Virus record (IMG/VR): IMGVR_UViG_3300023174_000064
Span: 82,038-146,037 of that record
Strand: one strand, 5' to 3'
DNA: 64,000 bases
From: a virus
Shown here piece by piece: positions 28,201 to 35,057 of this stretch. Position numbers and translations under genes: made by a program. The notes below the pieces were generated by a model. The model was not told where the DNA came from. It did no database searches and saw nothing but the letters and a program-made list of their open reading frames with translations. The stretch's first letter is position 1, and every line of letters starts with the position of its first letter.

Positions 28201-29321
28201 GAATTTAATCCCCAACACATAATAGTATTGTCTTCTAGACGAATTATGTTGTGATAAGCACCACACTCAATGTCTATAACTTTTAATTTTGTTGATCCTG
28301 CACCTTTTGTTGGTAGAGTTGGAACACACAAAGGATGGCCAACAGGAGCAGGAATTACTGCTGGTTTGTAATACTCGTAAACGGTTATACCAGTTAAAAA
28401 GGTTACACCATTTGGTCCAGTTACTGAGTACAGATAATTACTAAAAGTGACCGAATTTAAATCACCAAAAGTACCGTACTTTTTTGTTATCAGATATTTC
28501 CAACGTTCACTGGTTACTCCACCAATTCCAAAAGTATTACCAGTATTTAATTTATACGGCCTTTCTACTCTTGATCCTTCACCATCAAATTCAATGTATC
28601 CGTGAGGCCAATTGTATGTAAAATGATTTGCAGGATCACCTTCATTGCCTGGTCCGTCGTATGTGGTTATTCTGTTTCTTGTGTACCAACATCCTCTGCC
28701 TATCGGGCCGGTTTCCCCGGATGATATGTCATTGTTTATGCCGGTACAACCAGAACAACCAGTGCATCCAATTCCAGTGATGTACACACAAGTTCCAGTA
28801 CAACCAGTACATCCTTGATATAAACTTAATTCTAAACTTTCACTGGATCTGCATATACCAGTAAACACGTTAAACAAACTTTTAACGATAGGGTACTTGC
28901 TGGTTTCTGAACAATTATAATTTGTTAGTTGAGAACCCACTCCTTCTCTGGCAGGAGAAGTTACAGATTCTGCAGGAGAGTGAATCATTATATCAACATC
29001 TTGATCTGAATTAGTCCAATTTGTTCTGTTTGGACTTCCATTTGGATTGAATGTTGTGATGTAACGATTAGCTCCGTCAGAAAAATATGGAGACTCGTGC
29101 ACACGCATCCAATCGTAATCAAAAACACCCCAAGCACGAGTGTCTTGATTACCTATTTGGCCGTACGTTACACCTTTTGCGCCTTCTAATCCAGAACCAA
29201 TAAAACAATTAATTCTGCCGTCTAATGTCATCACTAAAAAGTGATACCATCCGGCTCGAACTAAAACCATATCTCCGGTTAAACCTATAGGTGAACAACA
29301 ACAAGGATTCCATCTAGACAT
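25293..29321 (-). CDS. Giant cysteine-rich RCC1-like adhesin or baseplate fibre
   Basis: The 1342-residue protein starts SRWNPCCCSPIGLTGDMVLV and soon has an RCC1-like strand set (RAGWYHFLVMTLDGRINCFI). A clearer pair follows around residues 350-440: IECGAYHNIIRLEDNTIMCW and VSIHAGFSTSAVLFNDGTAL. In between are CTGCTG-type cysteine/glycine stretches and dozens of cysteines in all, unusual for a cytoplasmic protein and suggesting disulfides or metals in the mature virion. No transmembrane segment or signal peptide is seen. A host-contact protein is inferred from size, position and the shared propeller motif with the gp53 insertion. Confidence 0.75.
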   Translation of the reverse strand: MSRWNPCCCSPIGLTGDMVLVRAGWYHFLVMTLDGRINCFIGSGLEGAKGVTYGQIGNQDTRAWGVFDYDWMRVHESPYFSDGANRYITTFNPNGSPNRTNWTNSDQDVDIMIHSPAESVTSPAREGVGSQLTNYNCSETSKYPIVKSLFNVFTGICRSSESLELSLYQGCTGCTGTCVYITGIGCTGCSGCTGINNDISSGETGPIGRGCWYTRNRITTYDGPGNEGDPANHFTYNWPHGYIEFDGEGSRVERPYKLNTGNTFGIGGVTSERWKYLITKKYGTFGDLNSVTFSNYLYSVTGPNGVTFLTGITVYEYYKPAVIPAPVGHPLCVPTLPTKGAGSTKLKVIDIECGAYHNIIRLEDNTIMCWGLNSMGQCNVPESLKAGITLGRHPKINKIVSIHAGFSTSAVLFNDGTALCWGDPDVACAVNNWTDIKISPIKRHNGQAGEGSACMGPGSIGYPDPISPQYPSNKYDNPTYNANTDWFAYWRKGTPGFPHFDLGVHVDPIYPVNWLYTGNISDPIDGATDKSWFDPKVWCEDCAGLTIYKDFAVGMRRSGQIVTTRKSNAADTAYAPDGPTRLYSRDCSFDSNYVPYQGTVTPKDRGYNYNNTLTCCNDQPPVGGVCPGCVPSDPIDCKFYMTDRGYITPCSKQQYDCPAYDNWDFSSNSFYSCTPSLPPRGEGIGCFNCDYGESGYDPNWAITTTNLWTAGQQVRPAGFTGGLYPSWNRVNASYGWSTKVAAPSRSRPSSRNLPGIPSRCANDGELANRCTMNFGADHPCESFCPSDGNFSGAMGVKGVPGIFRYPSHMARSLTCVAGTNTVAWVSSTRVLTGQELGEGLAANLITTSAYSKCEKYHLMDDKGLNRTSGNPVTNNQGQNSWDTDYGGNGGSIYVPDPCAECGYVGGNASEHSVEVGNTTYAGIYIPSDSNTEPPSGNGDSNGVNNPFYTDPFATECSIGPALPLSAHMFPTRPWGPWNIETDVGFAVPNYVDLAVCARKYNKTGVYVTYRNGGGTDMPLENLPWNSGSRLGPGMPTWFMNNCYKQDQRPATFFPRTVYGNDWPNSMQYYFPISAIGTGCDPDQPPFSQTATVGGIDCYTTPQITNNPCACNPRGVRFLWKCDGISLSCESSTAFAVDAGGEDKLPGYPAQDPNGPWSLSGQTGFMCDAGLSDSINRWCFNNPVISYATGRSFGVHIRATPWSRGLSGEFVWSSSCNENRRYYNKLMPKGYSNSTSDTTKGLKLWVSGTLEDPCPPWPINVGVTGATFGHYPSWVPVPSTNTKKLAQKGQWSGVTGSWTSCLDDYEWNYTAWGYTLGCTASGCISGEISWPSGTTGCTGFNGD

Positions 29322-29348
29322 ACTGTAAAGCGACTTTCTGACCTGAAA

Positions 29349-29696
29349 TTATTTCAGGGTCAGTAGATATTTAGTTTGATTTACCAAACCAAGCATTTCG
29401 TCACGGATATTGGAAAGATCAGTGTTTCCGGACAGTTCTTTTTCTATTTCAACCGAAAAAAAGTGTACTGCTTGATCTAACAGTTTCATTGGGCTTCCTA
29501 GAGTGTACGGACGGAGATCTAATTTAATAGGTGGTAGATTCTTACCATGGCTTCCCATGTATGTTTCCACAAACGTGTCTATCAGTTCATCTAAACCTTC
29601 GTAAGCCTTGCCTAAAGCTTTATGTTCAGCATAAGAGCTTGTACCCCAGTGAAGCATACGAAGTTGGTTTTGAAGTCCTAATAGTTTATCTACCAT
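29349..29696 (-). CDS. Small helical, ferritin-like/DUF5856-type protein
   Basis: The 115-residue protein has LQNQLRMLHWGTSSYAEHKA, then LGKAYEGLDELIDTFVETYM. This resembles the 'LHWxTKSYAEHKAxGxxYExLxxLID' helix pair seen in ferritin-like proteins of many T4-type phages (DUF5856-like). The histidine and glutamates could bind metal, but the full four-helix ligand set cannot be confirmed by eye. A host-type promoter and AGGAGAA site precede it. Function unknown. Confidence 0.75.
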   Translation of the reverse strand: MVDKLLGLQNQLRMLHWGTSSYAEHKALGKAYEGLDELIDTFVETYMGSHGKNLPPIKLDLRPYTLGSPMKLLDQAVHFFSVEIEKELSGNTDLSNIRDEMLGLVNQTKYLLTLK

Positions 29697-29710
29697 ATGT
29701 GTTCTCCTAT

Positions 29711-29740
29711 AGTATATAATGCACCCGGGTGGGGATGCAA
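29711..29740 (-). promoter_or_regulatory. Possible sigma-70 promoter upstream of ferritin-like gene
   Basis: The minus strand reads TTGCAT, 18 bp, TATACT, followed by an AGGAGAA site and the ATG at 29696. Confidence 0.45.
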
Positions 29741-29796
29741 AGTATCTATAGAAATTCCATTTTCAATAAATACCCGTAGAAGGAAGGTGATTTCTA

Positions 29797-29904
29797 ATGC
29801 AAATAATCAATTGGCTAAAAGCTCAATTAAACACCGTTCTAGTTAAATTAAATCTAAAACCACAACCCAAGAAGTGTTCAAAGAAGCAGTGCTGCAAAAA
29901 GTAA
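29797..29904 (+). CDS. Small lysine/cysteine-rich peptide, 35 aa
   Basis: This plus-strand reading frame is too short for routine detection. It starts with a strong ribosome site (AAGGAAGGTGA, six bases before ATG). The peptide has an amphipathic start MQIINWLKAQLNTVLVKLNL and a tail KPQPKKCSKKQCCKK. An intrinsic terminator follows 18 bases later. Cysteine and lysine richness suggests a membrane- or nucleic-acid-interacting peptide, but this is inference. An AATAAATA element at 29765-29772 could serve as promoter. Confidence 0.65.
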   Translation: MQIINWLKAQLNTVLVKLNLKPQPKKCSKKQCCKK

Positions 29905-29921
29905 AGAGTATTCAATAATGG

Positions 29922-29965
29922 AATAACGGGCTCCCACCTGTGACGGCGGGAGCCCTTATTCTTTT
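29922..29965. terminator. Bidirectional terminator
   Basis: Stem GGGCTCCC (29928-29935) with GGGAGCCC (29948-29955) followed by TTATTCTTTTT. It separates the 35-aa plus-strand gene from the convergent methyltransferase gene. Confidence 0.85.
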
Positions 29966-30513
29966 TACACTATTACCTTTTTACAGTAGTCGTACATGGC
30001 AATGCCACTTGCCGTACCTACATTCAGGCTACGCACAGAACCGTACTGAGTGATGTATACGGTGTCCTGAGCCATCTGGAGCAGCTCTGGAGGCACTCCA
30101 ACCTGTTCTTGGCCCAGAATGATTACTGCGTGCTTATTGATGGGCCATTGGTAAGATTCCAAATTAATGGAATTTTCCACATTATCCATGGCAACCAGAT
30201 GTAGTGGTCCTACTTGTTCCGCCAGCGTGTCAAGTCCTTGCACCAACCGATCCAACGTTCCACAGTGTACAGAACGAACATAGTGGTGAGTACCAACAGT
30301 ACCACGACGATCATACTGCTTAGACCCATAGATAAAAACTCGTTTAGCCAAGAATGCGTTAGCGTTCCGGATGCAAGTAGCAATATTAAAGTCATTGTAT
30401 AGGTTGCTGCAAATAATAGAGAAGTTGTTTGCTCGTGAGTCAAGATCCGCAATAATTGCTTCATGATTCCAGTAATGGTAATGGTCAATGATGTTACGAG
30501 ATTCACTCGCCAT
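29965..30513 (-). CDS. SpoU/TrmH-type RNA 2'-O-methyltransferase
   Basis: The SPOUT motifs are visible: NIATCIRNANAFLAKRVFIY (motif 1), VIILGQEQVGVPPELL (motif 2) and GSVRSLNVGTASGIAMYDYC (motif 3, the knot that binds S-adenosylmethionine). Such enzymes methylate tRNA or rRNA ribose. Length from the chosen start is 182 residues. The ATG at 30513 overlaps the last codons of the upstream gene (GATGGCGAGTGA). A longer ORF to 30642 exists but has no support. Proximity to seven tRNAs suggests a tRNA target. Confidence 0.88.
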   Translation of the reverse strand: MASESRNIIDHYHYWNHEAIIADLDSRANNFSIICSNLYNDFNIATCIRNANAFLAKRVFIYGSKQYDRRGTVGTHHYVRSVHCGTLDRLVQGLDTLAEQVGPLHLVAMDNVENSINLESYQWPINKHAVIILGQEQVGVPPELLQMAQDTVYITQYGSVRSLNVGTASGIAMYDYCKKVIV

Positions 30514-30838
30514 CCCAGTTCTTGAAGAATTGATTGAAGTCAGGTCCGTCATTGTCTCGCTTTCGCTTCTTGTTTTTGTTTCCCAGATAAAAATTCTTGT
30601 AGTAATACTTAAAGTCGGTAAAACCTGGCCATCCAGCAGCATTTAATGCTTTAGTTTCTAACTTGATGCCATGCTTAACAAACCAAGCACCTAAATTGTA
30701 TCGTAACTGTTTTACTGAGCCAGGATAACATTCTTTGGATGGATTCCAATCACGAGCATCCATCTTTAAAAGAATACCAAATCCTAGATTAATGAGCTTC
30801 TTACCAAACCAAATTTTAAATGTATTAAATGTTTTCAT
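30503..30838 (-). CDS. Unknown basic protein downstream of tRNA-Gly
   Basis: The 111-residue protein starts KTFNTFKIWFGKKLINLGFG and has aromatic, basic segments (KYYYKNFYLGNKNKKRKRD). The ORF can be extended upstream but that part is a translation of the tRNA-Gly, so ATG 30838 is the real start. No family recognised. It overlaps the methyltransferase start by 11 nt. Confidence 0.75.
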   Translation of the reverse strand: MKTFNTFKIWFGKKLINLGFGILLKMDARDWNPSKECYPGSVKQLRYNLGAWFVKHGIKLETKALNAAGWPGFTDFKYYYKNFYLGNKNKKRKRDNDGPDFNQFFKNWDGE

Positions 30839-30840
30839 AA

Positions 30841-30911
30841 TGCGGGTAAAGGGAATCGAACCCTTGTCTACTGCTTGGAAGGCAGTCGTGCTACCATTAT
30901 ACCACACCCGC
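30841..30911 (-). tRNA. tRNA-Gly (UCC)
   Basis: On the minus strand a full cloverleaf reads GCGGGTGTGG at the 5' end, anticodon loop CTTCCAA and T-arm GGGTTCGATTCCC. Length 71 nt, discriminator A, no encoded CCA. The 5' end overlaps the last codons of the UVDE gene. Confidence 0.95.
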
Positions 30912-31823
30912 GTATTCTGTCAAATACTTTTTGAGAGCAAGATCCTTTGCCTTGGTTTCCAGCATGACGTCGTACATGCGATTCGTATTAAATTCTGGAA
31001 GAGGACCTTCAATATAATCTGAATGTGCTTGTGGACGCTTACCGGGAGCAGATTCTGAATAATGAATCTTGGGAACCTGATCATCCGGCCAAGTGGAAAA
31101 CATCATGTCTACTGCTTCGTCTACCGTTTCGTTGGAACAAAAACGGTGATGGTGATAATCGTAAACTAGGCGAATTCCACACTTAGAGTAAATCATATCG
31201 TACAATTCCTTGGGTGACCACATAGATTGCTTGTCATCATTCTCCAAAGTTAGTTGCATTTTTAATGCAGGATTCAACCGCTTAAAATTTTCACAAAAAC
31301 GTTCTGCGGTAGTCTGCTTGTCTTCGTAAACACCGCCAACATGAATATTGATATTGAAATCGTGATCTTGACCAAGCAGGCTACCAATCAGTTGATGCAT
31401 TTCTAGTGATCGCACAGACTTCACCACGATCGCGCTATTAGGGCTTGCAAGGCACGTATACGGCCCAGGATGGCACGACAGGCGAATACCCGCCTGACGA
31501 GCAATAGAGCCTGCTTCAACCAACTCAGACACAATATCAGTATGGTGCTCTCGTGACAAGTCTCCCAGAGTATATCCTAGTTCAGAGTGATCCATAAATG
31601 GAAAAATTTCACTGCTGACACGGAACATTTGAATTCCGTTATCACGGTTCCATTCCATGATCTTAACCAGATCCTTGCTATTTTGAAGTGCCAGTTGACC
31701 TACACGATCCAAACTAAAACCAGACATACGCAGAGTACGACTGGCAGTAATCTGATCCTTCTTCTTAACGCCTTCGTTAAGAGTAAGATTCATACAAGCA
31801 TAACCAATTTTACGAACTGGCAT
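30897..31823 (-). CDS. UV damage endonuclease (UVDE/UvsE family)
   Basis: The 308-residue protein starts PVRKIGYACMNLTLNEGVKK and has FRVSSEIFPFMDHSE, IRLSCHPGPYTCLASPN, INIHVGGVY, LENDDKQ and LVYDYHHHRF. These are the metal-ligand segments of the TIM-barrel UVDE family, which nicks DNA 5' of UV photoproducts. A phage exposed to light in surface water would benefit. Length matches the family (about 300). The end overlaps tRNA-Gly by 15 nt. Confidence 0.93.
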   Translation of the reverse strand: MPVRKIGYACMNLTLNEGVKKKDQITASRTLRMSGFSLDRVGQLALQNSKDLVKIMEWNRDNGIQMFRVSSEIFPFMDHSELGYTLGDLSREHHTDIVSELVEAGSIARQAGIRLSCHPGPYTCLASPNSAIVVKSVRSLEMHQLIGSLLGQDHDFNINIHVGGVYEDKQTTAERFCENFKRLNPALKMQLTLENDDKQSMWSPKELYDMIYSKCGIRLVYDYHHHRFCSNETVDEAVDMMFSTWPDDQVPKIHYSESAPGKRPQAHSDYIEGPLPEFNTNRMYDVMLETKAKDLALKKYLTEYAGVV

Positions 31824-31971
31824 TTGTTTTATTCTCTAGTTCTTTGATACGAGTTTGGAGACGCTTAATTTCTTCGTGTGCCATCAGCATGATGTCTTGC
31901 ATTTCACGCCAACCAGAGTACACTTGAGTATACGCTAGTTTAAATAGTTTATTTAAATCATCATCTGTCAT
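31810..31971 (-). CDS. Small coiled-coil protein, 53 aa
   Basis: This short gene starts at ATG 31971 with TDDDLNKLFKLAYTQVYSGW and ends with a charged helix (EEIKRLQTRIKELENK) of coiled-coil character. It overlaps the start of UVDE by 14 nt, as do many adjacent genes here. Function unknown. Confidence 0.7.
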   Translation of the reverse strand: MTDDDLNKLFKLAYTQVYSGWREMQDIMLMAHEEIKRLQTRIKELENKTNASS

Positions 31972-31978
31972 AATGAAG

Positions 31979-32052
31979 TGACCCCAGCGGGACTCGAACC
32001 CGCAGTCATCGCCTTGAAAGGGCGAGGATTTGGCCAGTTAATCTATGGGGCC
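31979..32052 (-). tRNA. tRNA-Glu (UUC)
   Basis: Cloverleaf on the minus strand, 5' GGCCCCATAG, anticodon loop CTTTCAA, T-arm CGGGTTCGAGTCCCG. Length 74 nt, no encoded CCA. The last codons of the small gene upstream run into its 5' end. Confidence 0.93.
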
Positions 32053-32246
32053 TTTTTGTTCTTTGTTTTGTTTGGAATTGGATCAGTCTGCTTAGGAAAA
32101 CTTCCACGCATACTCTTACTAATAATCATATGGATGTTGTTTATGTCTTTTTGAGTGAACAACATGCCGCTGGCTGTCATGTACTTTAATACATTACGAG
32201 TAACCGTGTCCGCAAGAGTTTGTTGTTTTGATTTTCGCATAAACAT
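32043..32246 (-). CDS. Small basic protein of unknown function
   Basis: The 67-residue protein (FMRKSKQQTLADTVTRNVLK followed by ASGMLFTQKDINNIHMIISK) is helical and basic with a lysine-rich tail. It lies between tRNA-Ile and tRNA-Glu and overlaps the latter by 10 nt. No family recognised. Confidence 0.65.
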   Translation of the reverse strand: MFMRKSKQQTLADTVTRNVLKYMTASGMLFTQKDINNIHMIISKSMRGSFPKQTDPIPNKTKNKKAP

Positions 32247-32252
32247 ATTTAG

Positions 32253-32324
32253 TAGGATACCAGAGACTCGAACTCTGCAATAGATCGTTATAAGCGATCC
32301 TGTCCCACCCGAGACTTGTATCCC
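32253..32324 (-). tRNA. tRNA-Ile (UAU)
   Basis: Cloverleaf with 5' GGGATACAAG, anticodon loop CTTATAA giving anticodon UAU, and T-arm AGAGTTCGAGTCTCT. Length 72 nt. It would read AUA directly, instead of the usual bacterial CAU/lysidine route. AUA is common in the low-GC late genes of this window. Confidence 0.88.
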
Positions 32325-32330
32325 ATGCGC

Positions 32331-32585
32331 TTATTCTACCTCAGATTCAGCAGAAAGCAAGTTAATTCGTGACTTTTTATTAGCAATATGTCCGTTTTCA
32401 TTACGAATCATGTAGTTGGACTTTTGACGGTCGTGGTCATTACCAAGACGGTAATTGATATCAGTAATGCCCATACCAATTAATTCTTCCTTATGGGCAT
32501 CAAGGAAAGCAATAAACTTATTGCAAGCATCCATTGAATCTGATTCAGGTGTTGTCAGTGGAAAGTCCATGTGCAGTCGAAACAT
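32331..32585 (-). CDS. Unknown small protein
   Basis: I take ATG 32585, preceded by AGGAG at correct spacing, giving 84 residues (FRLHMDFPLTTPESDSMDAC onward). A longer ORF to 32651 would fully overlap the upstream gene. A helix FIAFLDAHKEELIGMGI and a polar C-terminus follow. It starts inside the upstream small gene. Function unknown. Confidence 0.65.
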   Translation of the reverse strand: MFRLHMDFPLTTPESDSMDACNKFIAFLDAHKEELIGMGITDINYRLGNDHDRQKSNYMIRNENGHIANKKSRINLLSAESEVE

Positions 32586-32739
32586 CGATTGGCTCCTGTT
32601 CTTGTGTGATGTACTGTCTAATCTGATCTCGTAGCTGTACCATACGGCCACGAATTACTGTGAGTTGTGCACTCATCTGATCTAGTTCTGCTTGTAGCAC
32701 ATCTAACGCTTGTAGATCACTAGGTTTAGGTTGTCTCAT
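32545..32739 (-). CDS. Small coiled-coil protein
   Basis: The 64-residue protein has a long heptad-like helix LQALDVLQAELDQMSAQLTV followed by RGRMVQLRDQIRQYI. Its ATG overlaps the deaminase-like stop (ATGA), so the two are coupled. Function unknown. Confidence 0.7.
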   Translation of the reverse strand: MRQPKPSDLQALDVLQAELDQMSAQLTVIRGRMVQLRDQIRQYITQEQEPIDVSTAHGLSTDNT

Positions 32740-33107
32740 AGAGTAATAATTCCTTGATCTGTAGTGTAATGAATTTCATGAAAGATTTCTTGACACCACG
32801 GAAGGCAAAGTTCACACGGCCTTGCAATACGAAGTTCCCCAAATCGATTAAAACGAACATTAAGGAGAGTTAGCTTCTTGTCACGAAGATTTCTAGGAAC
32901 CTTACGATAAGCGTCCAGTTCGGAGTGCATTTCATCAAATGCGTATCCAATAACCTTGGCCTTTGGGTGTGTTTTAAAAAAGTTACGACCGGTTGCTACA
33001 ATTCGATTCTTATGTAGAATAAAAGAAAGATGCTTCTTTTGGCGAGGCAATTCCATACAAAGAGGAAAAGCCTGCTCCAAATACTCATCAATAAGAGTGT
33101 TGGTCAT
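32736..33107 (-). CDS. Cytidine/deoxycytidylate deaminase-fold protein
   Basis: The 123-residue protein has the zinc-deaminase signature: HSE at residues 61-63 (MHSELDAY) and PCELC at 97-101 (RPCELCLPWC). This places it in the CMP/dCMP deaminase superfamily, which deaminates free or RNA-bound cytosine or adenine. The substrate cannot be told by eye; a nucleotide-pool role is plausible for a T4-like phage, and an RNA-editing role is an alternative. A host-type promoter (TTGACT-16 bp-TATATT) lies upstream at 33115-33142. Confidence 0.8.
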   Translation of the reverse strand: MTNTLIDEYLEQAFPLCMELPRQKKHLSFILHKNRIVATGRNFFKTHPKAKVIGYAFDEMHSELDAYRKVPRNLRDKKLTLLNVRFNRFGELRIARPCELCLPWCQEIFHEIHYTTDQGIITL

Positions 33108-33114
33108 AATAACT

Positions 33115-33142
33115 AATATACATCACTTCTGCTTAGAGTCAA
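33115..33142 (-). promoter_or_regulatory. Sigma-70-type promoter, 16-bp spacer, for deaminase-like gene
   Basis: The minus strand reads TTGACT, 16 bp, TATATT, close before the deaminase-like ATG. Confidence 0.65.
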
Positions 33143-33260
33143 TTTTTTTCGCAGACTTTTTCTTCTTTTTATTAAAGATATCGTCCCAGTTTTTGGAATA
33201 CTGTTCCCAGTTTACTGGTCGATATTGATCACCTTTTCCTGCTGCGTGCTTGCCGCCCAT
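33123..33260 (-). CDS. Small phage protein with GKGDxYRPV motif
   Basis: This 45-residue frame starts GGKHAAGKGDQYRPVNWEQY and ends in a lysine-rich tail. The 'GKHxxGKGDxYRPV' beginning is typical of a small conserved protein in many T4-like phages, function unknown. It adjoins the next gene with no gap and contains the 16-bp-spacer promoter of the deaminase-like gene in its 3' end. Confidence 0.8.
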   Translation of the reverse strand: MGGKHAAGKGDQYRPVNWEQYSKNWDDIFNKKKKKSAKKIDSKQK

Positions 33261-33875
33261 TTATTGTTCCTTTAAATCATAATAATAATTATCGTCGTCT
33301 CCGTCTATAATCCATCTATCGCTAGATCCTTCACAACGAAATATTTTATTATCTACTTTAAAATCTGGTTTGGTTGGAAACGGTTTAGTGACAAAAGACA
33401 TATGTTTCCAATAAATTCTATTATTTGGCTGTAAAGTATAACAACCATTATCCAGTTTAATCATATGCAAACATTTATATTGTGTTGGTTCGTCACTATA
33501 CGGGTTATCATACCAATCAAACGTCATGGTGTAATCTCCCCAATGTTCAGAACCATCTTTCAGTATTACTTTTGCTCTGGAATTTTTTAGGTAATCGTAC
33601 ACAATATTTGTACAATTAATAGAAAAACAATCCCACAATTGTAGATGATCTAGTGGAATACTGGGAGCAGATTCTTTATGACACAGCATGTGTATTGGTA
33701 TTCTGCTTCTAACTAAACCATCATCAGTTAATACAGTAAATAATAAAGCAGTATCTGAATTTGATTGAGCACCAAAAACAGTAACTTTAACAAATTCACC
33801 AACATGATCTTTATGCTGGTACATTTGTTCTTTTCTCATATAACAATAGAAATGAGGAATATTAACATTTAACAT
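33261..33875 (-). CDS. Conserved phage protein of unknown function
   Basis: The 204-residue protein is beta-rich with aromatic-rich segments (EHWGDYTMTFDWYDNPYSDE, CLHMIKLDNGCYTLQPNN, RIYWKHMSF). I do not recognise a named family. It is probably in one transcript with the 45-aa gene and follows tRNA-Asn. Confidence 0.75.
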   Translation of the reverse strand: MLNVNIPHFYCYMRKEQMYQHKDHVGEFVKVTVFGAQSNSDTALLFTVLTDDGLVRSRIPIHMLCHKESAPSIPLDHLQLWDCFSINCTNIVYDYLKNSRAKVILKDGSEHWGDYTMTFDWYDNPYSDEPTQYKCLHMIKLDNGCYTLQPNNRIYWKHMSFVTKPFPTKPDFKVDNKIFRCEGSSDRWIIDGDDDNYYYDLKEQ

Positions 33876-33885
33876 AATATTTAAA

Positions 33886-33958
33886 CTCTCGAAACTGGAC
33901 TCGAACCAGTGACCCGTGAGTTAACAGCTCACTGCTCTACCAACTGAGCTATTCGAGA
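33886..33958 (-). tRNA. tRNA-Asn (GUU)
   Basis: Cloverleaf with 5' TCTCGAATAGCTCAG, anticodon loop CTGTTAA and T-arm CTGGTTCGAGTCCAG. Length 73 nt, discriminator G. Confidence 0.95.
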
Positions 33959-33964
33959 AATTTT

Positions 33965-34240
33965 TTAATCCTTAAATCGTGTAAACTTAGGATTATTTTT
34001 GTTGTACTCTAAAACAGTTTCCTTTACGTCCATATCCGTAAGTGCTTCACTAATAGTGTTACGAATACAAAGAAGTTCATCGTAAGAGTATCCGTCAATC
34101 ATTTCATCACAGTCAGTTGCTTGAAAACAAGCAAGAAATTTGCCAGGGTTCAGAGGATCTGGAAATACTGTGATCATTGGCTTACGAACATCATCAAGAC
34201 GATTCACACCAGTTGCAACAAATACGTTTTGTTTATGCAT
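33965..34240 (-). CDS. Unknown protein, 91 aa
   Basis: Reads HKQNVFVATGVNRLDDVRKP and TDCDEMIDGYSYDELLCIRN. A small alpha/beta protein with no recognised family. Adjacent to the next gene by two bases, in the tRNA-rich accessory block. Confidence 0.7.
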   Translation of the reverse strand: MHKQNVFVATGVNRLDDVRKPMITVFPDPLNPGKFLACFQATDCDEMIDGYSYDELLCIRNTISEALTDMDVKETVLEYNKNNPKFTRFKD

Positions 34241-34242
34241 AA

Positions 34243-34473
34243 TTAATCCTGTAAAAATTCACGTTGATTAGAATTTTCTGTTAGACGATTACGAGAATTT
34301 TCATAATCACGACGAACATTCTCTAGAATAGTACGGTTGGCATCAAACCAACCTGCACGATACTCATCCCAATACACACCAATTTCACTAGTTGAAGGCA
34401 TCTCTCTGCCTTCCATTCGGGCATCATACCCGCTTCGATACGCTTGACCGGGAACGTACTTTGGTTGACTCAT
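34243..34473 (-). CDS. Unknown protein, 76 aa
   Basis: Reads YVPGQAYRSGYDARMEGREM, then WDEYRAGWFDANRTIL, then an asparagine/arginine-rich tail. The 'AYRSGYDAxxxGxxxx..YxxGWxDA' style occurs in small phage proteins resembling ribosome modulation factor-type sequences (AxxxGxxAxxxG). That is only a weak resemblance. Confidence 0.7.
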   Translation of the reverse strand: MSQPKYVPGQAYRSGYDARMEGREMPSTSEIGVYWDEYRAGWFDANRTILENVRRDYENSRNRLTENSNQREFLQD

Positions 34474-34576
34474 TTGATGACTCCTTTGATTGAGAAATAT
34501 TCATTCCAAATTGTATGCCTAACAAAAATATTTGAACGCAGCACAAAAAAATTAAAGTGTAAAACCAGTATTCCAT
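34424..34576 (-). CDS. Small single-pass membrane protein, 50 aa
   Basis: ATG 34576 has an AAAGGA ribosome site five bases upstream. The peptide starts MEYWFYTLIFLCCVQIFLLG (one transmembrane helix) and ends with a serine/lysine/arginine tail. It overlaps the downstream gene by 50 nt in another frame, so it could be spurious, but the ribosome site and hydrophobic profile support it. Confidence 0.5.
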   Translation of the reverse strand: MEYWFYTLIFLCCVQIFLLGIQFGMNISQSKESSNESTKVRSRSSVSKRV

Positions 34577-34595
34577 ACAATCCTTTCTATAAAAA

Positions 34596-34670
34596 CACAC
34601 CCGGCTGGGTTCGAACCAGCGACCTTAGCATTAGAAGTGCCACGCTCTAATCCAACTGAGCTACGGGTGT
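34596..34670 (-). tRNA. tRNA-Arg (UCU)
   Basis: Cloverleaf with 5' ACACCCGTAGCTCAG, anticodon loop CTTCTAA and T-arm CTGGTTCGAACCCAG. Length 75 nt. Reads AGA, common in the low-GC arm. Confidence 0.94.
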
Positions 34671-34681
34671 ATGCTGATTGT

Positions 34682-35014
34682 TTAGTCAGCCCCGACTAGC
34701 TTCATGCCACCGCCTGGTGTAACAAGCTTCTTTGAAGGAGCAGAGATACCAGTCTTAAATGACATGTATTGAGTTTCAATTTCCTTCTCGGCCTTTAGAG
34801 TTAGCCACACAAAGTCAGCAGGAATATTCACGCCGTCCTTGGTGTCAGCAAAAGGCATCCAACCAATAAATGCAAGACGACCATCTGGAGTGGGAACAAG
34901 GGCCATAGGATCCTTGAGGTTCCAACCAGTGTTCGTCTTGGTTGCACGGCAAAGAACGTCTTCACCTGTCTTCATACGCATAATTAGAGTTTCAGTGTTT
35001 TCCATAGTGTTCAT
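34682..35014 (-). CDS. Sm-like (LSm-type) small phage protein
   Basis: The 110-residue protein starts with IMRMKTGEDVLCRATKTNTG and continues WNLKDPMALVPTPDGRLAFI. The 'xxTGExVxCxxxxxxxxYxxxDPxxxV' pattern resembles Sm-like proteins found in T4-type cyanophages. RNA binding is a reasonable guess. A TATAAATA late promoter lies at 35058-35065, 43 nt upstream. Confidence 0.6.
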   Translation of the reverse strand: MNTMENTETLIMRMKTGEDVLCRATKTNTGWNLKDPMALVPTPDGRLAFIGWMPFADTKDGVNIPADFVWLTLKAEKEIETQYMSFKTGISAPSKKLVTPGGGMKLVGAD

Positions 35015-35057
35015 ATTATATCTCCTAAATTAAAAAATGCAAACACAATCACAAATT

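Noticed and set aside
30839-30907. N-terminal extension of the 30503 gene
   Set aside because: It translates the tRNA-Gly sequence, so the start at 30838 is used.
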